Shown here: piece by piece, positions 29,099 through 37,514 of the stretch
Position numbering within the stretch: position 1 is the first letter of the stretch
Layout: each line of letters opens with the position of its first letter
NCBI RefSeq assembly: GCF_010915725.1
Contig: NZ_JAAIJR010000022.1
Span: 1 to 64,000, forward strand
Direction of reading: 5' to 3'
DNA length: 64,000 bases
From: Thiorhodococcus mannitoliphagus
GTDB lineage: Bacteria; Pseudomonadota; Gammaproteobacteria; Chromatiales; Chromatiaceae
Position numbers and translations under genes: made by a program
The notes under the pieces: generated by a model
Told to the model about the DNA's origin: nothing
The model's database searches: none
Seen by the model: the letters and a program-made list of their open reading frames with translations, nothing else

Positions 29099-29842
29099 AT
29101 GGATGTCTTGAGCCTGCTTGGAATCGTGCTCGGCCTGGTCGCTATTCTTGGCGGGGCCGTGGCCAAGGGCAGCTCGCTCGAGGCCCTTTGGAACCTGGCA
29201 GCCTTTCTCATTGTCGTGGTCGGCACGACGGGTGCCGTTCTCGTCCAGGCGCGGACGCCGGTGTTTTTCCGTGCTTTGAAGATCTTTCCATGGGTCTTCA
29301 TGCCGCCGAGCCTCGACGCAGAGGAGATGATCGAGCGGCTCGTCGAGTGGTCACACCTCTCGCGCAAGGAGGGACTCCTGGGGCTGGAGACGCTGTCCGA
29401 GGAAGAGGCAGATCCCTTCGTGCGCAAGGGCCTGCAGCTGCTGGTCGACGGCGCGGAGCCGCAGGCGCTGCGTCAGATCCTGGAAGCCGATTTGGACAAT
29501 CGTGAGCTGTTCGACCTGCAGGGTGCCAAGGTATTCGAGAGCATGGGCATCTACTCGCCGACACTAGGCATCATCGGGGCCGTCATGGGCCTTATGGCGG
29601 TGATGCAGAACTTGGCGGACCCGGCCAAGCTCGGGCATGGTATCGCTGCAGCCTTTGTTGCGACCATCTATGGGGTTGGCATGGCGAACCTCTTCTTCCT
29701 GCCAGTCTCGAACAAGCTTAGGGGCGTGATCCAGGCCCGCGTGAACTACGAGACCATGCTGGTCGAAGGGCTGATCTCCATTGCTGAAGGTGAGAACCCA
29801 CGCAATATCGAGAACAAGCTGAGCGGTTTCATCCAGGGCTGA
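29099..29842 (+). CDS. motC: Flagellar motor protein MotC (second MotA-type stator)
   Basis: A 247-aa MotA homologue with the DFAAxxGG-like conserved parts of the MotC subfamily (SPTLGIIGAVMGLMAVMQNL, then ATIYGVGMANLFFLPVSNKL) and four membrane segments. It starts 2 bp after cheB and pairs with motD. Together they form an alternative stator, as in Pseudomonas where MotCD is needed for swarming and high load. It differs from the motA at 1024-1878 in length and sequence. Confidence 0.92.
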   Translation: MDVLSLLGIVLGLVAILGGAVAKGSSLEALWNLAAFLIVVVGTTGAVLVQARTPVFFRALKIFPWVFMPPSLDAEEMIERLVEWSHLSRKEGLLGLETLSEEEADPFVRKGLQLLVDGAEPQALRQILEADLDNRELFDLQGAKVFESMGIYSPTLGIIGAVMGLMAVMQNLADPAKLGHGIAAAFVATIYGVGMANLFFLPVSNKLRGVIQARVNYETMLVEGLISIAEGENPRNIENKLSGFIQG

Positions 29843-29851
29843 GGTCTGGTC

Positions 29852-30769
29852 ATGGCACGCAGAAAGAAGCATGACGAGCACGCGAATCACGAGGCTTGGG
29901 CCATTCCCTATGGAGACCTCGTTACCTTGCTCATGGCCTTTTTCGTCGTCATGTATGCGGTCTCCGTGGTGGACGCGGGCAAGTATCGGGTGTTGTCCAA
30001 CTCACTGATTGAGGCCTTTGGGTCTGCGGTGCCGGTGGAGCCGATCCAGATCGGCGAGCCGAGTCTGGCACTCAACCTCATGAGTGACGATGTGCATCGG
30101 TCGTTGGCTGCGATTGAGATTCAAAGCGGCGGCGCCTCCACGGGTGACGAGCAAGACAGGCCGGTCGAGCCTCTGTCGCCGACCGACGTGGCCATGGAAT
30201 CCGTTCTCGACGCGGCGACCGACGAGAACCGTGATCACATTCTGCGAGAGATTCAAGAGATGTCGGAGGAGGTCGAGGCGGCGATGGAGCCGCTCATCGA
30301 GAACGGCGACATCCAGGTCAATCGCAAGCCCTATTGGCTCGAGATCAATATCAACACCAAGCTGCTTTTCTTCAGCGGCTCGGCGACCCTCGAGGCAGCG
30401 GCCCGTCCCGCGCTGGCCGACGTTGCGCGCATCCTGTCAAAGCGCAAGGTGCGTATTCACGTCGAGGGTCACACGGACAATCTGCCGATCAGCAACACCA
30501 TTTACCCATCGAACTGGGAGCTTTCCTCGGGGCGGGCGGCGACCGTGGTCAATCTGTTCGCGCAATACGGCATCGATCCTGGGCACATGGTCGCGATCGG
30601 CTATGGCGAGTTCCAACCGCTGGCATCCAATGCGACTGAAGCGGGACGGGCGCAGAACCGTCGGGTGGAAGTGATCGTGTTGCCTCAGGTTACGGCGGCG
30701 CGGGCCGGCGCGGATGACGCGCCAGAGCCCTTAAAGGCAGACTATGAGGCTGGGCTAGGACAGTTGTAA
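29852..30769 (+). CDS. motD: Flagellar motor protein MotD (second MotB-type stator)
   Basis: A 305-aa MotB homologue. The membrane segment contains the ion-binding Asp (AIPYGDLVTLLMAFFVVMYA, D about residue 26). The OmpA-like domain (about 165-285) shows VEGHTDNLPI, NWELSSGRAATV and QNRRVEVIVL. A stretch between them with charged residues is variable. It closes the motCD pair. In Pseudomonas a parA-like gene usually follows motD; here there is none. Confidence 0.92.
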   Translation: MARRKKHDEHANHEAWAIPYGDLVTLLMAFFVVMYAVSVVDAGKYRVLSNSLIEAFGSAVPVEPIQIGEPSLALNLMSDDVHRSLAAIEIQSGGASTGDEQDRPVEPLSPTDVAMESVLDAATDENRDHILREIQEMSEEVEAAMEPLIENGDIQVNRKPYWLEININTKLLFFSGSATLEAAARPALADVARILSKRKVRIHVEGHTDNLPISNTIYPSNWELSSGRAATVVNLFAQYGIDPGHMVAIGYGEFQPLASNATEAGRAQNRRVEVIVLPQVTAARAGADDAPEPLKADYEAGLGQL

Positions 30770-30880
30770 TCAGCGCGTCGCGGGCTGAGGCTCGCGCGTC
30801 AATGATCTCGAGGATGCGTTGCCCCTTGAGCACGCGTCTGACCAAGGATTCAAAGTGTTCAATCGATCTGCGAGGACCCA

Positions 30881-31363
30881 ATGACCGCACCAGAGTCACG
30901 CGATACCAATCAAGGCCCATCGTCCGCCTATGTGACCTTCAGCCTGGCTGAGGAGACCTATGCCATCGACGTCCTGCAGGTGCAGGAGGTCCTGAAGATG
31001 ACGGAGATCGCTCCGGTGCCGGGCGTCCCCGACTACATTCTAGGTATCATCAATCTTCGTGGTGATGTCGTCACGGTCATCGACGGGCGGCGACGGATGT
31101 CGCTGCCTTATCGCGAGCCGGACGACGCCTCCAGGATCGTGGTCATCGACGCTGGGCAGCAGAATGTGGGCATCTTGGTGGATGCGGTCGCGGAGGTGGT
31201 TCAGATCTCACCGGACTCGGTGGATCCGGCCCCGGCTGTCGGCAACGACCAGACGAGCCGCTTCATTCTGGGCGTAACCAGTACAGATGAAGGGCTGACG
31301 ATCCTGATCGATCTGAATAAGCTATTGTCCGACGAGGAGTGGGCGGCACTCCGCGACATCTGA
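30881..31363 (+). CDS. cheW: Chemotaxis adaptor protein CheW
   Basis: Scaffold between receptors and CheA (160 aa). It shows the conserved FSLAEETYAIDVLQVQEVL, then VPDYILGIINLRGDVVTVID and ILVDAVAEVVQI. It lies 111 bp after motD; that gap holds no gene I can support. Confidence 0.97.
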   Translation: MTAPESRDTNQGPSSAYVTFSLAEETYAIDVLQVQEVLKMTEIAPVPGVPDYILGIINLRGDVVTVIDGRRRMSLPYREPDDASRIVVIDAGQQNVGILVDAVAEVVQISPDSVDPAPAVGNDQTSRFILGVTSTDEGLTILIDLNKLLSDEEWAALRDI

Positions 31364-31450
31364 GCCAGCTTTCGAGGTCGCATCGGCTCGACTCGCGGGG
31401 CTGTCACCCCAACGGGAACTGACTGGGCACTTAGAGCCTAGGAGGAGTCG

Positions 31451-31855
31451 ATGAGTGAGCCAATCAAGAATCTGCGCCCAGTTCATGCGCAGACGCCCTC
31501 GCGGGCGCTTGCCGACGAGCACGAGAGCGCGCTGGACCAGCAGCGGACCTGGGTGGTGCGCAAAGAACGGAAGCAAGACGAGCGTCGCCAAGGCGAGCGG
31601 CGTCGGGGCGAGCGACGGAATCAGGAGAGACGTGCGGATGAGCGCCGCTCGGACGATCGCCGAGACGGTAATCGGCTCTCGGATGATCGCCGCACGCTGG
31701 ACCGCAGAGCGGTGGACAGGCGGAAAGTCGACCGTAGGGGCGGAGATCGGCGCTCGGCGTCGTCTCGGCTCCCGCCCAAGCCCAAATCCAGTGCGCCCTT
31801 CAAGTCCAGCTCCGGCGGCAAGCGACGCCGTGGCATTATCGATGACTATGCCTGA
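31451..31855 (+). CDS. Arg-rich charged repeat protein in chemotaxis operon
   Basis: A 134-aa protein of unknown function. Residues about 40-102 consist of near-tetrad repeats xERR/xDRR (DERRQGERRRGERR, ERRADERRSDDRRD, LDRRAVDRRKVDRR), with acidic and basic residues alternating, likely a long charged helix; a Pro/Ser/Lys tail follows. AGGAGG lies 6 bases before the ATG, so translation is well supported despite low complexity. It lies between cheW and the DUF2802 gene. Such a strongly basic polar protein could bind RNA, DNA or acidic surfaces; no function is claimed. Confidence 0.65.
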   Translation: MSEPIKNLRPVHAQTPSRALADEHESALDQQRTWVVRKERKQDERRQGERRRGERRNQERRADERRSDDRRDGNRLSDDRRTLDRRAVDRRKVDRRGGDRRSASSRLPPKPKSSAPFKSSSGGKRRRGIIDDYA

Positions 31856-31900
31856 GGTCGTTGTTTTTGGAGTCCCGGTGCGTCCTGCGGGTGCCCGCGA

Positions 31901-32362
31901 ATGAGCGCCGAGTCTATCGTCGACAAACTCCCGTTCGAGCCGCTTTGGATCGCCTTCTGCGTCCTTTTCCTTGTGCTCCTAATAGGCATGCTGCTGGTCG
32001 TTCGCGTGCTGCGGTCAAACAGGCGTCTGCGCTCTCAGCTCAAGGAAGTCCGCAGCGAGCAGCAGCGTCAGAGTACCTCGCTGCTGGCGCTGCATGGTGC
32101 CATGAAGGTCATCGCAGAGGACGTGATCAAGCATGGGCAGCTTCAAAGCAACGTCTCCCGCACGCTTGAGCGTCTTTCCGATCAGCAAAGCGAGCTGCGT
32201 TTGCGCGACGTCGAAGAGGGCCTCTATAGCCAGGCCATCGCGTTGGTCCACCAGGGTAAGCGGCGCGATGAGGTCAGAAAACTCTGCGCCTTGACCGAGT
32301 CAGAGGTGGATCTTCTCTTCAGTCTTCATGGTCAAGGCGGGGAATCTCAGCCCTGGGGCTGA
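31901..32362 (+). CDS. DUF2802 domain protein
   Basis: A 153-aa protein with one N-terminal membrane segment (about 13-33, WIAFCVLFLVLLIGMLLVVRV) followed by a coiled coil and the DUF2802 C-terminus (YSQAIALVHQGKRRDEVRKLCALTESEVDLLFSLHG), which looks like a helix-turn-helix. DUF2802 genes typically end the polar flagellar/chemotaxis cluster after cheW in gammaproteobacteria, as here. Function unknown. Its 3' end overlaps that of the convergent FlhB-like gene by 44 bp. Confidence 0.85.
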   Translation: MSAESIVDKLPFEPLWIAFCVLFLVLLIGMLLVVRVLRSNRRLRSQLKEVRSEQQRQSTSLLALHGAMKVIAEDVIKHGQLQSNVSRTLERLSDQQSELRLRDVEEGLYSQAIALVHQGKRRDEVRKLCALTESEVDLLFSLHGQGGESQPWG

Positions 32363-32729
32363 GATCGACTGAATCCGCGCCGGCCGCATCTGCGCGATCC
32401 GTTTCGTCAAGCGCGTCCGCTCCATCTTGGCCGGCGGGGATGAATGTCTGCGCTCGCGGATCGATGCCCTCGAGTGCGAAGACGAATGCGAGTACCTCGG
32501 CCACGGCGACATAGAGCTTGCGCGGGATCTCGTCGCCGACCGGAATCTGGGCCAGGGCCTCGACGAGAACTGGATCCTGCTGGAGCGGGACCCCGTGTTC
32601 CTCGGCGATCTCCAGGATCTGCTGAGCCGTGAGGCCAACCCCGGATGCCGTAACCCGAGGTGCCTGTTCTCCATCCCAGTGCAGAGCGACCGCCTTGGTT
32701 TTGGGCGGCGGCTTCCCGTCCTCGTTCAT
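32319..32729 (-). CDS. FlhB-like C-terminal domain protein
   Basis: A 136-aa stand-alone protein matching the cytoplasmic FlhB/EscU part after the cleavage site (ALHWDGEQAPRVTASGVGLTA, then ILEIAEEHGVPLQQDPVLVEAL and EIPRKLYVAVAEVLAFVFAL). It lacks the membrane domain and the NPTH motif, like the FlhX/FlhB2 proteins seen beside fliK-like genes in other bacteria. A modulator of export specificity is plausible. The start is uncertain: the frame is open up to 32879, but the ATG at 32729 is where likeness begins. It lies downstream of the second fliK-like gene. Confidence 0.75.
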   Translation of the reverse strand: MNEDGKPPPKTKAVALHWDGEQAPRVTASGVGLTAQQILEIAEEHGVPLQQDPVLVEALAQIPVGDEIPRKLYVAVAEVLAFVFALEGIDPRAQTFIPAGQDGADALDETDRADAAGADSVDLSPRAEIPRLDHED

Positions 32730-32865
32730 TCTGGAATTGGCAATTGGCGCCGCAAAGACGCAGAGGATGCCAAGCAAGACAGCGGTTCGTCGCGCGCGCC
32801 CGAAGCAGACATTGAGATCTGCTGTGCGCTCCGTGTTCTTTGCGATTCGACGGATCTTCTGAGGC

Positions 32866-34470
32866 TCATGCTTTCTCACTGATCAAGGGCGCATCGAAGG
32901 GCGGCTCGGAGCGATCCTGCTGGCGCTGACCCGCATGCAAGGCTGCGACCTCGATGTCTCGTGACTCGAGCTGTTCGCGCAGCTTGGCAAGGTTCTGCTT
33001 GAGCGTGTCGGCAGCGAGCGGGCTCTCTGCCTGCAGGCTCGCGCTGAGTCGCTCTGAGCGCAAGCTGAGTTTGATGGTCAAGGGACCAAGATGAGGGAGA
33101 TCCAGATTGAGCCGCATGCTCCAGGCGTCTTCATCCGGATTTCCGGAGCGCGATTCGCGCCGAATGTCCGTTTCCAACGCGATCAGCCCCGCCGGTGTCT
33201 TGAAGGGGATCTCGGCGAGCCAGTGCGGTTGGGCCTGAGAGGCGTCCAAGGTCTTGAGTTGGCTGGTCACGAGATGCTTGAGCATACCATCGACGTCACG
33301 GGCTAGGCCCTTCAAGTCGATCTCATCGGGGGATGATAGCTTGATGTTTGGTGGTTCATTTCTGGGTAGGCCGGCGGAGTCCAAGGCTTTGACTGTCTGA
33401 GCCCCGGCATTTTGTGGCCTCTTACCAGCGGCGCGATTGAGGAGATCGGTGCGCGTGCCGGCGGTCACAATACTGGACTGGCTGGCCTGCGAGGGCTCTG
33501 CGCGTGGCTGTGGGAGCGGTGCGGTGGTCTCCAGCTTCCCATGCGATTGCGGGCGCCCGGCTCCTGCTGGCGAGAGGGTCGGGCTCTCTAGCTTGGGATT
33601 TGTCGTGGCCGTTGGTGGCGGGCTCGGCAGTGCTAATCGCGTTGGGCCGGCCGGTCGCGGGCTTTGGGGTGACACCTCATGGCCCGCTCTGTTTGGCGCC
33701 GTCTGTGTTGCATTCCGCAGGCGCTGGGCCAGCGTGAGCAGTTGAACCTTGAGGTCGCTCTGCAAATCCGCTATCGAAGTGGGGCCGTTGGCGCCTTGCG
33801 CCAGCATGGCCTCCAGCCAGATCCCTGAGCGGGAGAGCGTTGAAGAGAGGCGCTCGGCTTGCGTCAGATCCTGGGCGGTTGCAAGTTGGGCGACGAGGCG
33901 CTCGGCGGTTTGCTGGACGGCGGCACGCACGGATGGGTCGCTGGCTTGCAGCGCGCGGGCGAGGTCGAGCGGATCGGCAAGGTGATTCGTGACTGATTCC
34001 AAGGTCGCTGTTAGTGGCCGCGCTCCGGGCCAGTGCTGCTTGAGCTGAACACCGATCCAATCGCGCGACCCTGGGGTGGGTGCGTCGCGATTGGCCGTGA
34101 CGACTGGGCGCAGGACGAGCTTTGGGGAGACGGCGACCACTTCCGCGAGCAGCGACGCGGATGCCGTGGGTTTGCCCGAGGTGCCGCCATCGCCGGCGTT
34201 GGTCAGCAGCTTCGCAACTTGGCTCTGCTGTGCGTCGACCAGCTGGGCGCGCACTGTCGTTGCTGCTGCTTGCGCGGCACCGGCGGGTTTGAGGCGGACC
34301 TCGACCACATCCGGGCCAAGCGCCTTGACGGCAAGGACCTCGACTTGAGTGCCGGTGCGCAGATTCCGCAGCAGTTGAGCTTGAGAGCCCTGCGTCGGCT
34401 CTGCGCGGGCGGTGTTGCTCGCGAATGTGCCAGATTGAGCAGGATTGACGCCCGGCAAAGAATCACTCAT
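32866..34470 (-). CDS. Second FliK-domain (hook-length control-like) protein
   Basis: A 534-aa protein whose C-terminal 90 residues resemble the Flg_hook domain (WSMRLNLDLPHLGPLTIKLSL, SLQAESPLAADTLKQNLAKLREQLESRDI). The remainder is Ala/Gln/Ser/Pro-rich and not conserved. It is not adjacent to the fliEFGHIJ operon and precedes the orphan FlhB-like domain in the same leftward unit. Because FliK acts on the FlhB cytoplasmic domain, the pair may form an accessory specificity module. It starts at ATG 34470. Confidence 0.8.
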   Translation of the reverse strand: MSDSLPGVNPAQSGTFASNTARAEPTQGSQAQLLRNLRTGTQVEVLAVKALGPDVVEVRLKPAGAAQAAATTVRAQLVDAQQSQVAKLLTNAGDGGTSGKPTASASLLAEVVAVSPKLVLRPVVTANRDAPTPGSRDWIGVQLKQHWPGARPLTATLESVTNHLADPLDLARALQASDPSVRAAVQQTAERLVAQLATAQDLTQAERLSSTLSRSGIWLEAMLAQGANGPTSIADLQSDLKVQLLTLAQRLRNATQTAPNRAGHEVSPQSPRPAGPTRLALPSPPPTATTNPKLESPTLSPAGAGRPQSHGKLETTAPLPQPRAEPSQASQSSIVTAGTRTDLLNRAAGKRPQNAGAQTVKALDSAGLPRNEPPNIKLSSPDEIDLKGLARDVDGMLKHLVTSQLKTLDASQAQPHWLAEIPFKTPAGLIALETDIRRESRSGNPDEDAWSMRLNLDLPHLGPLTIKLSLRSERLSASLQAESPLAADTLKQNLAKLREQLESRDIEVAALHAGQRQQDRSEPPFDAPLISEKA

Positions 34471-34587
34471 GTCGAAGGACGGCTCATGGCAATCTCGCTA
34501 ACCCCTGTGATCGAAACCGGCACGAATAGCCTTTTACCTCGGAACTCAGCTGAGTGCCGTCAAGCGTCTAACGGCCTGGCCGTTGGC

Positions 34588-35349
34588 TCATTTGCTCATC
34601 TTGCGCGACTCTCGCTGGAAATAGAGCGCTGCTCGCATGAGCGAACGCTCTGTCTGCGGATCGAGATCAATGATGGCAAAGCCGGCTGATAGGTAGCCTG
34701 GACTTGTCGATGCTCTGAGATTGACCAGCAGCGCTTCGCCCGCGAGCGCGGTCCTTGTCTCAGGCAGGCTCATGCCGTGGTAGTAGAAGCTCGACCCCAG
34801 TTGATGTTGATTGACTTCCGACGCCTCGACCTCGATGCAGAAGCCCTTGATCGAGAGATCCTGCAACTTACCGACGATCTCTTGGCCGCCGTCCCGGTCA
34901 CTGATGCTGACCGTGCGGTGATCGTGTCGGGGGAGCGGGACGCGGAAGAGGTCGCGCCTTTGTAAGTAGAGCATCTGCTCTGGATAGGCGCAGGCGTAGT
35001 GAGTGGTTTCGCCGGTGGTTGCGACCTCTTTGACAGTCGTCGTGAAGCGGATGGCGATACCCCGCAAGGTCGCGTAGACGTAGAGATCTTGCTCCGTGGA
35101 TAGCTGGATTTGCTCGTCCAATGGGGCTAGCTTATCCAGGACGAGGGTCTGCGCCGCTTCATCCAGTCGCAGGATGCGCGAGTCGTAGAGGGGGCCGTCC
35201 GCATCCAGGCGGACGCTGACAAGGATGAGCTGGCTGTTGATTTCGGCGAGTGCCGATGCGATCCGGCGCGCGTCGGATACGAGGTCGTAGTTCTCAAAAT
35301 CGCTATGGCTTCCGGTTCTGCCCTGGTCTTGCGGGTTTGTCTGATTCAA
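34588..35349 (-). CDS. YcgR-type flagellar brake PilZ protein
   Basis: A 253-aa protein. The N-terminal YcgR domain (about 25-120) is followed by a PilZ domain with the c-di-GMP motifs RRDLFR (RxxxR) and DLSIKGF (D/NxSxxG). YcgR proteins slow the flagellar motor on c-di-GMP binding. The start is a TTG with a strong GGGGGTGAGGA site just upstream; no other start fits. It is first in the leftward unit that includes the FliK- and FlhB-like genes. Confidence 0.88.
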   Translation of the reverse strand: MNQTNPQDQGRTGSHSDFENYDLVSDARRIASALAEINSQLILVSVRLDADGPLYDSRILRLDEAAQTLVLDKLAPLDEQIQLSTEQDLYVYATLRGIAIRFTTTVKEVATTGETTHYACAYPEQMLYLQRRDLFRVPLPRHDHRTVSISDRDGGQEIVGKLQDLSIKGFCIEVEASEVNQHQLGSSFYYHGMSLPETRTALAGEALLVNLRASTSPGYLSAGFAIIDLDPQTERSLMRAALYFQRESRKMSK

Positions 35350-35544
35350 TCCTCACCCCCTTTTCTTCGATACGGGATCTCTTGACGCCTAAAGATGGCC
35401 AGCGCTTGTCCTGATTTACAGGGAACCTCATACCATCTATCCGATTCTTTGACAGGTCTGGGCGATTTCTGTCAAAGCGCATAGCCGCTGACCTCAACAC
35501 CATCGGTTTCCCGAAACCAACCGGAACAGCCGCTCCAAGCCTGC

Positions 35545-35594
35545 GTAGCCAGGCCATCCTGGCCTGGTTTGCCAGGGCTGGAAGCCCTGGCTAC
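35545..35594. repeat. Palindromic REP-like repeat
   Basis: A 50-bp imperfect inverted repeat with outer arms GTAGCCAGG and CCTGGCTAC. The interior also alternates TGGCCTGG and CCAGGGCT. Such GTAGCCAGG repeats recur in intergenic DNA of various proteobacteria. Only one copy was noticed here. Confidence 0.7.
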
Positions 35595-35625
35595 ATAGGA
35601 AGATGTCTGGAAACTCGTAGGTACT

Positions 35626-35789
35626 CTAGCGAGGCTTCGCCTCAGACCGACGAGTTATGCCATCGGGATCGGAATCGGGATCGCTATCGTCGGTTCGATA
35701 CCGATACCGATACCGACGGCCTTGGATGGTCGGACGCTTCATCGAAATTTGACTCACCTGCAAGCATTTTGCGCCCTCAAGGATTCTAG
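35626..35789 (+). repeat. CTAG-bounded hexamer hairpin element, copy A
   Basis: 164 bp beginning CTAGCGAGGCTTCGCCTC and ending AAGGATTCTAG. Left of centre are CGATnn-type hexamers in reverse sense; right of centre are three GATACC units, so the middle can fold back. Flanks match copy B2 (41293-41528) nearly base for base. A minus-strand frame of 38 codons (35742 down to 35626) begins MKRPTIQGRR and ends TRRSEAKPR, with its stop made by the terminal CTAG. Confidence 0.85.
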
Positions 35790-36491
35790 TGGCCCTTGGC
35801 ACTGGCGGGAGGGCGATTGCAATATTCAGACAGCCTCTAAAACCGATAGGTGGTGAGCCCGCTGACTCGTCTCGAGGCCCGCTTGCCACGTCGCATCTGC
35901 GGTCACAGAGCCCGCCGATGCTCCTTGAAGGCGAACCTCGATCTGGCTCCATCTGGTACGAGATTTTCCGCCTTCGGAGGTCGTCGCAGGAAGGGCCTTG
36001 CCAGCGCCTGATGGATTGCGCGCGCCAGAGAGATCAAAGCGCCCGGCGACCCGCGCAGGCTCGCACATTGCTGCAGTTTAGTCGGGCGTCGGCCATTGTC
36101 ATTGGCGGTCGAGGCCAGCTTGTGCTGCCAAGTATCACTGAGCCGCGGGGCGAGATCGAGCGCAGTTGCGCCCGACGATCTCCGCCCTGTGTCCACGAGC
36201 GCCCTTCGAAACCCGTCGCCCAGCCTCCGAATGTTGCCACGGGGGGCGTCAAAGAAGATGAAGGCGAGGGCGATGACCGGAACGCACCGCTCCCAGCGTC
36301 CAGGGATCCGCAAAGATCACAGTCCTTCGCCGATTTGTCATCGGACCGATCCACTCAGACGTCGCTCGATGCAGCGCCTCGGAGCGGGATGCTGCCGGCC
36401 AGAGGGCATTTCGGTTGAATTTTCCACCGCTGGCGTATAGCTTCCCGCGCCTAGAGCGACTTTGCTCCGAGTCCATGGATCCACGCCTAAG

Positions 36492-37514
36492 ATGCCCGCG
36501 TCCACCGCAGCCGAGCAGCATTCATCGAAACGGCCGTCTCTCTCCGTCGTCATCCCCATGTACGAGGAGATCGAGAGCCTTGGGCCGATGGTCGAGCGCG
36601 TCCATGAGGGGCTTGCGGACTACCAGGGCGACTGGGAGTTGATCTGCGTCGATGACGGTAGCCGTGACGGCACGGGGGCGCGCCTGCAGGATCTCGCCAA
36701 GGAGGCCGGTCCGCACCTGCGCGTGATTCGTCTGCGGCGAAACTTCGGCCAGACGGCGGCCATGCAGGCTGGCTTCGACGCGGCGCGCGGGGAGCTGATC
36801 GCGACCATGGACGGGGATCTGCAGAACGATCCGGCGGACATCCCGCGCATGGTCGACGAACTCCTGGCGCGCGACCTCGACCTCTTGCAGGGCTGGCGGC
36901 GCAATCGACAGGATGACCTGATGATGCGCAAGATCCCCTCGCGGATCGCCAACGCCATCATCGGCAAGGTGACCGGGGTGCGCTTGCATGACTATGGCTG
37001 CAGCCTCAAGGTCTATCGCGCCGAGGTGATCAAAGACGTGAGGCTGCTCGGCGAGATGCACAGATTCATTCCGGTGTGGGTGGCGGGGGTGACCGCCCCG
37101 GAGCGCATCGGCGAGACCGAGGTCACCCATCAGGCGAGGCAGTTCGGGCACTCCAAGTATGGGATCTCGCGGACCTTTCGCGTGTTGCTCGACCTGCTGG
37201 CGGCCTTCTTCTTCCTGCGCTTTGGCGCGCGTCCGGGCCATTTCTTCGGTTCGATCGGGATCCTCTTCGGGGTGCTGGGGACTTTGATGATGGCCCATCT
37301 CCTGGTCGTCAAATTCGGCCTGGGCGAGGATATTGGCAATCGGCCGCTGCTCTTTGTGGCTATCCTCTTTCTGGTGGCCTCCGTGCAGTTTCTGACCACT
37401 GGCGTGCTGGCGGAGCTGCTGACGCGGACCTTCTACGCCAGGGGTGAGCGCACCCATCACCGTATTCGCTGGGCGTCCGATGCGCAGACGGCCGGCTGGA
37501 AGACTTGCCGATGA
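36492..37514 (+). CDS. Family 2 glycosyltransferase, polyprenyl-phosphate sugar type
   Basis: A 340-aa inner-membrane glycosyltransferase. The GT-A domain shows SVVIPMYEE, CVDDGSRDGTG, RNFGQTAAMQAGFDAARG and the metal-binding MDGDLQND. Two membrane helices follow (about 250-275 and 285-310). This matches the ArnC/GtrB/dolichol-phosphate-sugar synthase group that loads a sugar onto undecaprenyl phosphate. The neighbouring ArnT-like transferase could use the product. I start at ATG 36492; the ATG of the next gene overlaps its stop. Confidence 0.88.
   Translation: MPASTAAEQHSSKRPSLSVVIPMYEEIESLGPMVERVHEGLADYQGDWELICVDDGSRDGTGARLQDLAKEAGPHLRVIRLRRNFGQTAAMQAGFDAARGELIATMDGDLQNDPADIPRMVDELLARDLDLLQGWRRNRQDDLMMRKIPSRIANAIIGKVTGVRLHDYGCSLKVYRAEVIKDVRLLGEMHRFIPVWVAGVTAPERIGETEVTHQARQFGHSKYGISRTFRVLLDLLAAFFFLRFGARPGHFFGSIGILFGVLGTLMMAHLLVVKFGLGEDIGNRPLLFVAILFLVASVQFLTTGVLAELLTRTFYARGERTHHRIRWASDAQTAGWKTCR

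Larger units (their letters stand above)
35350..36491. other. Large intergenic region with repeats
   Basis: About 1.1 kb between divergent genes (YcgR-like leftward, GT2 rightward). It contains a 50-bp palindrome (35545-35594) and one CTAG-bounded hexamer element (35626-35789). From 35790 to 36491 several frames are open on both strands, but none has family likeness, a good ribosome site or typical composition. It may be decayed coding sequence. Confidence 0.6.

Noticed and set aside
31455-31904. Alternative frame over the Arg-rich gene
   Set aside because: It lacks a ribosome site; the frame starting at 31451 has AGGAGG at proper distance.
35789-36418. Plus-strand 209-codon frame in the large intergenic region
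   Set aside because: Arg/Ser/Pro-rich composition, no ribosome site, no family likeness, and partly overlaps open frames on the other strand.
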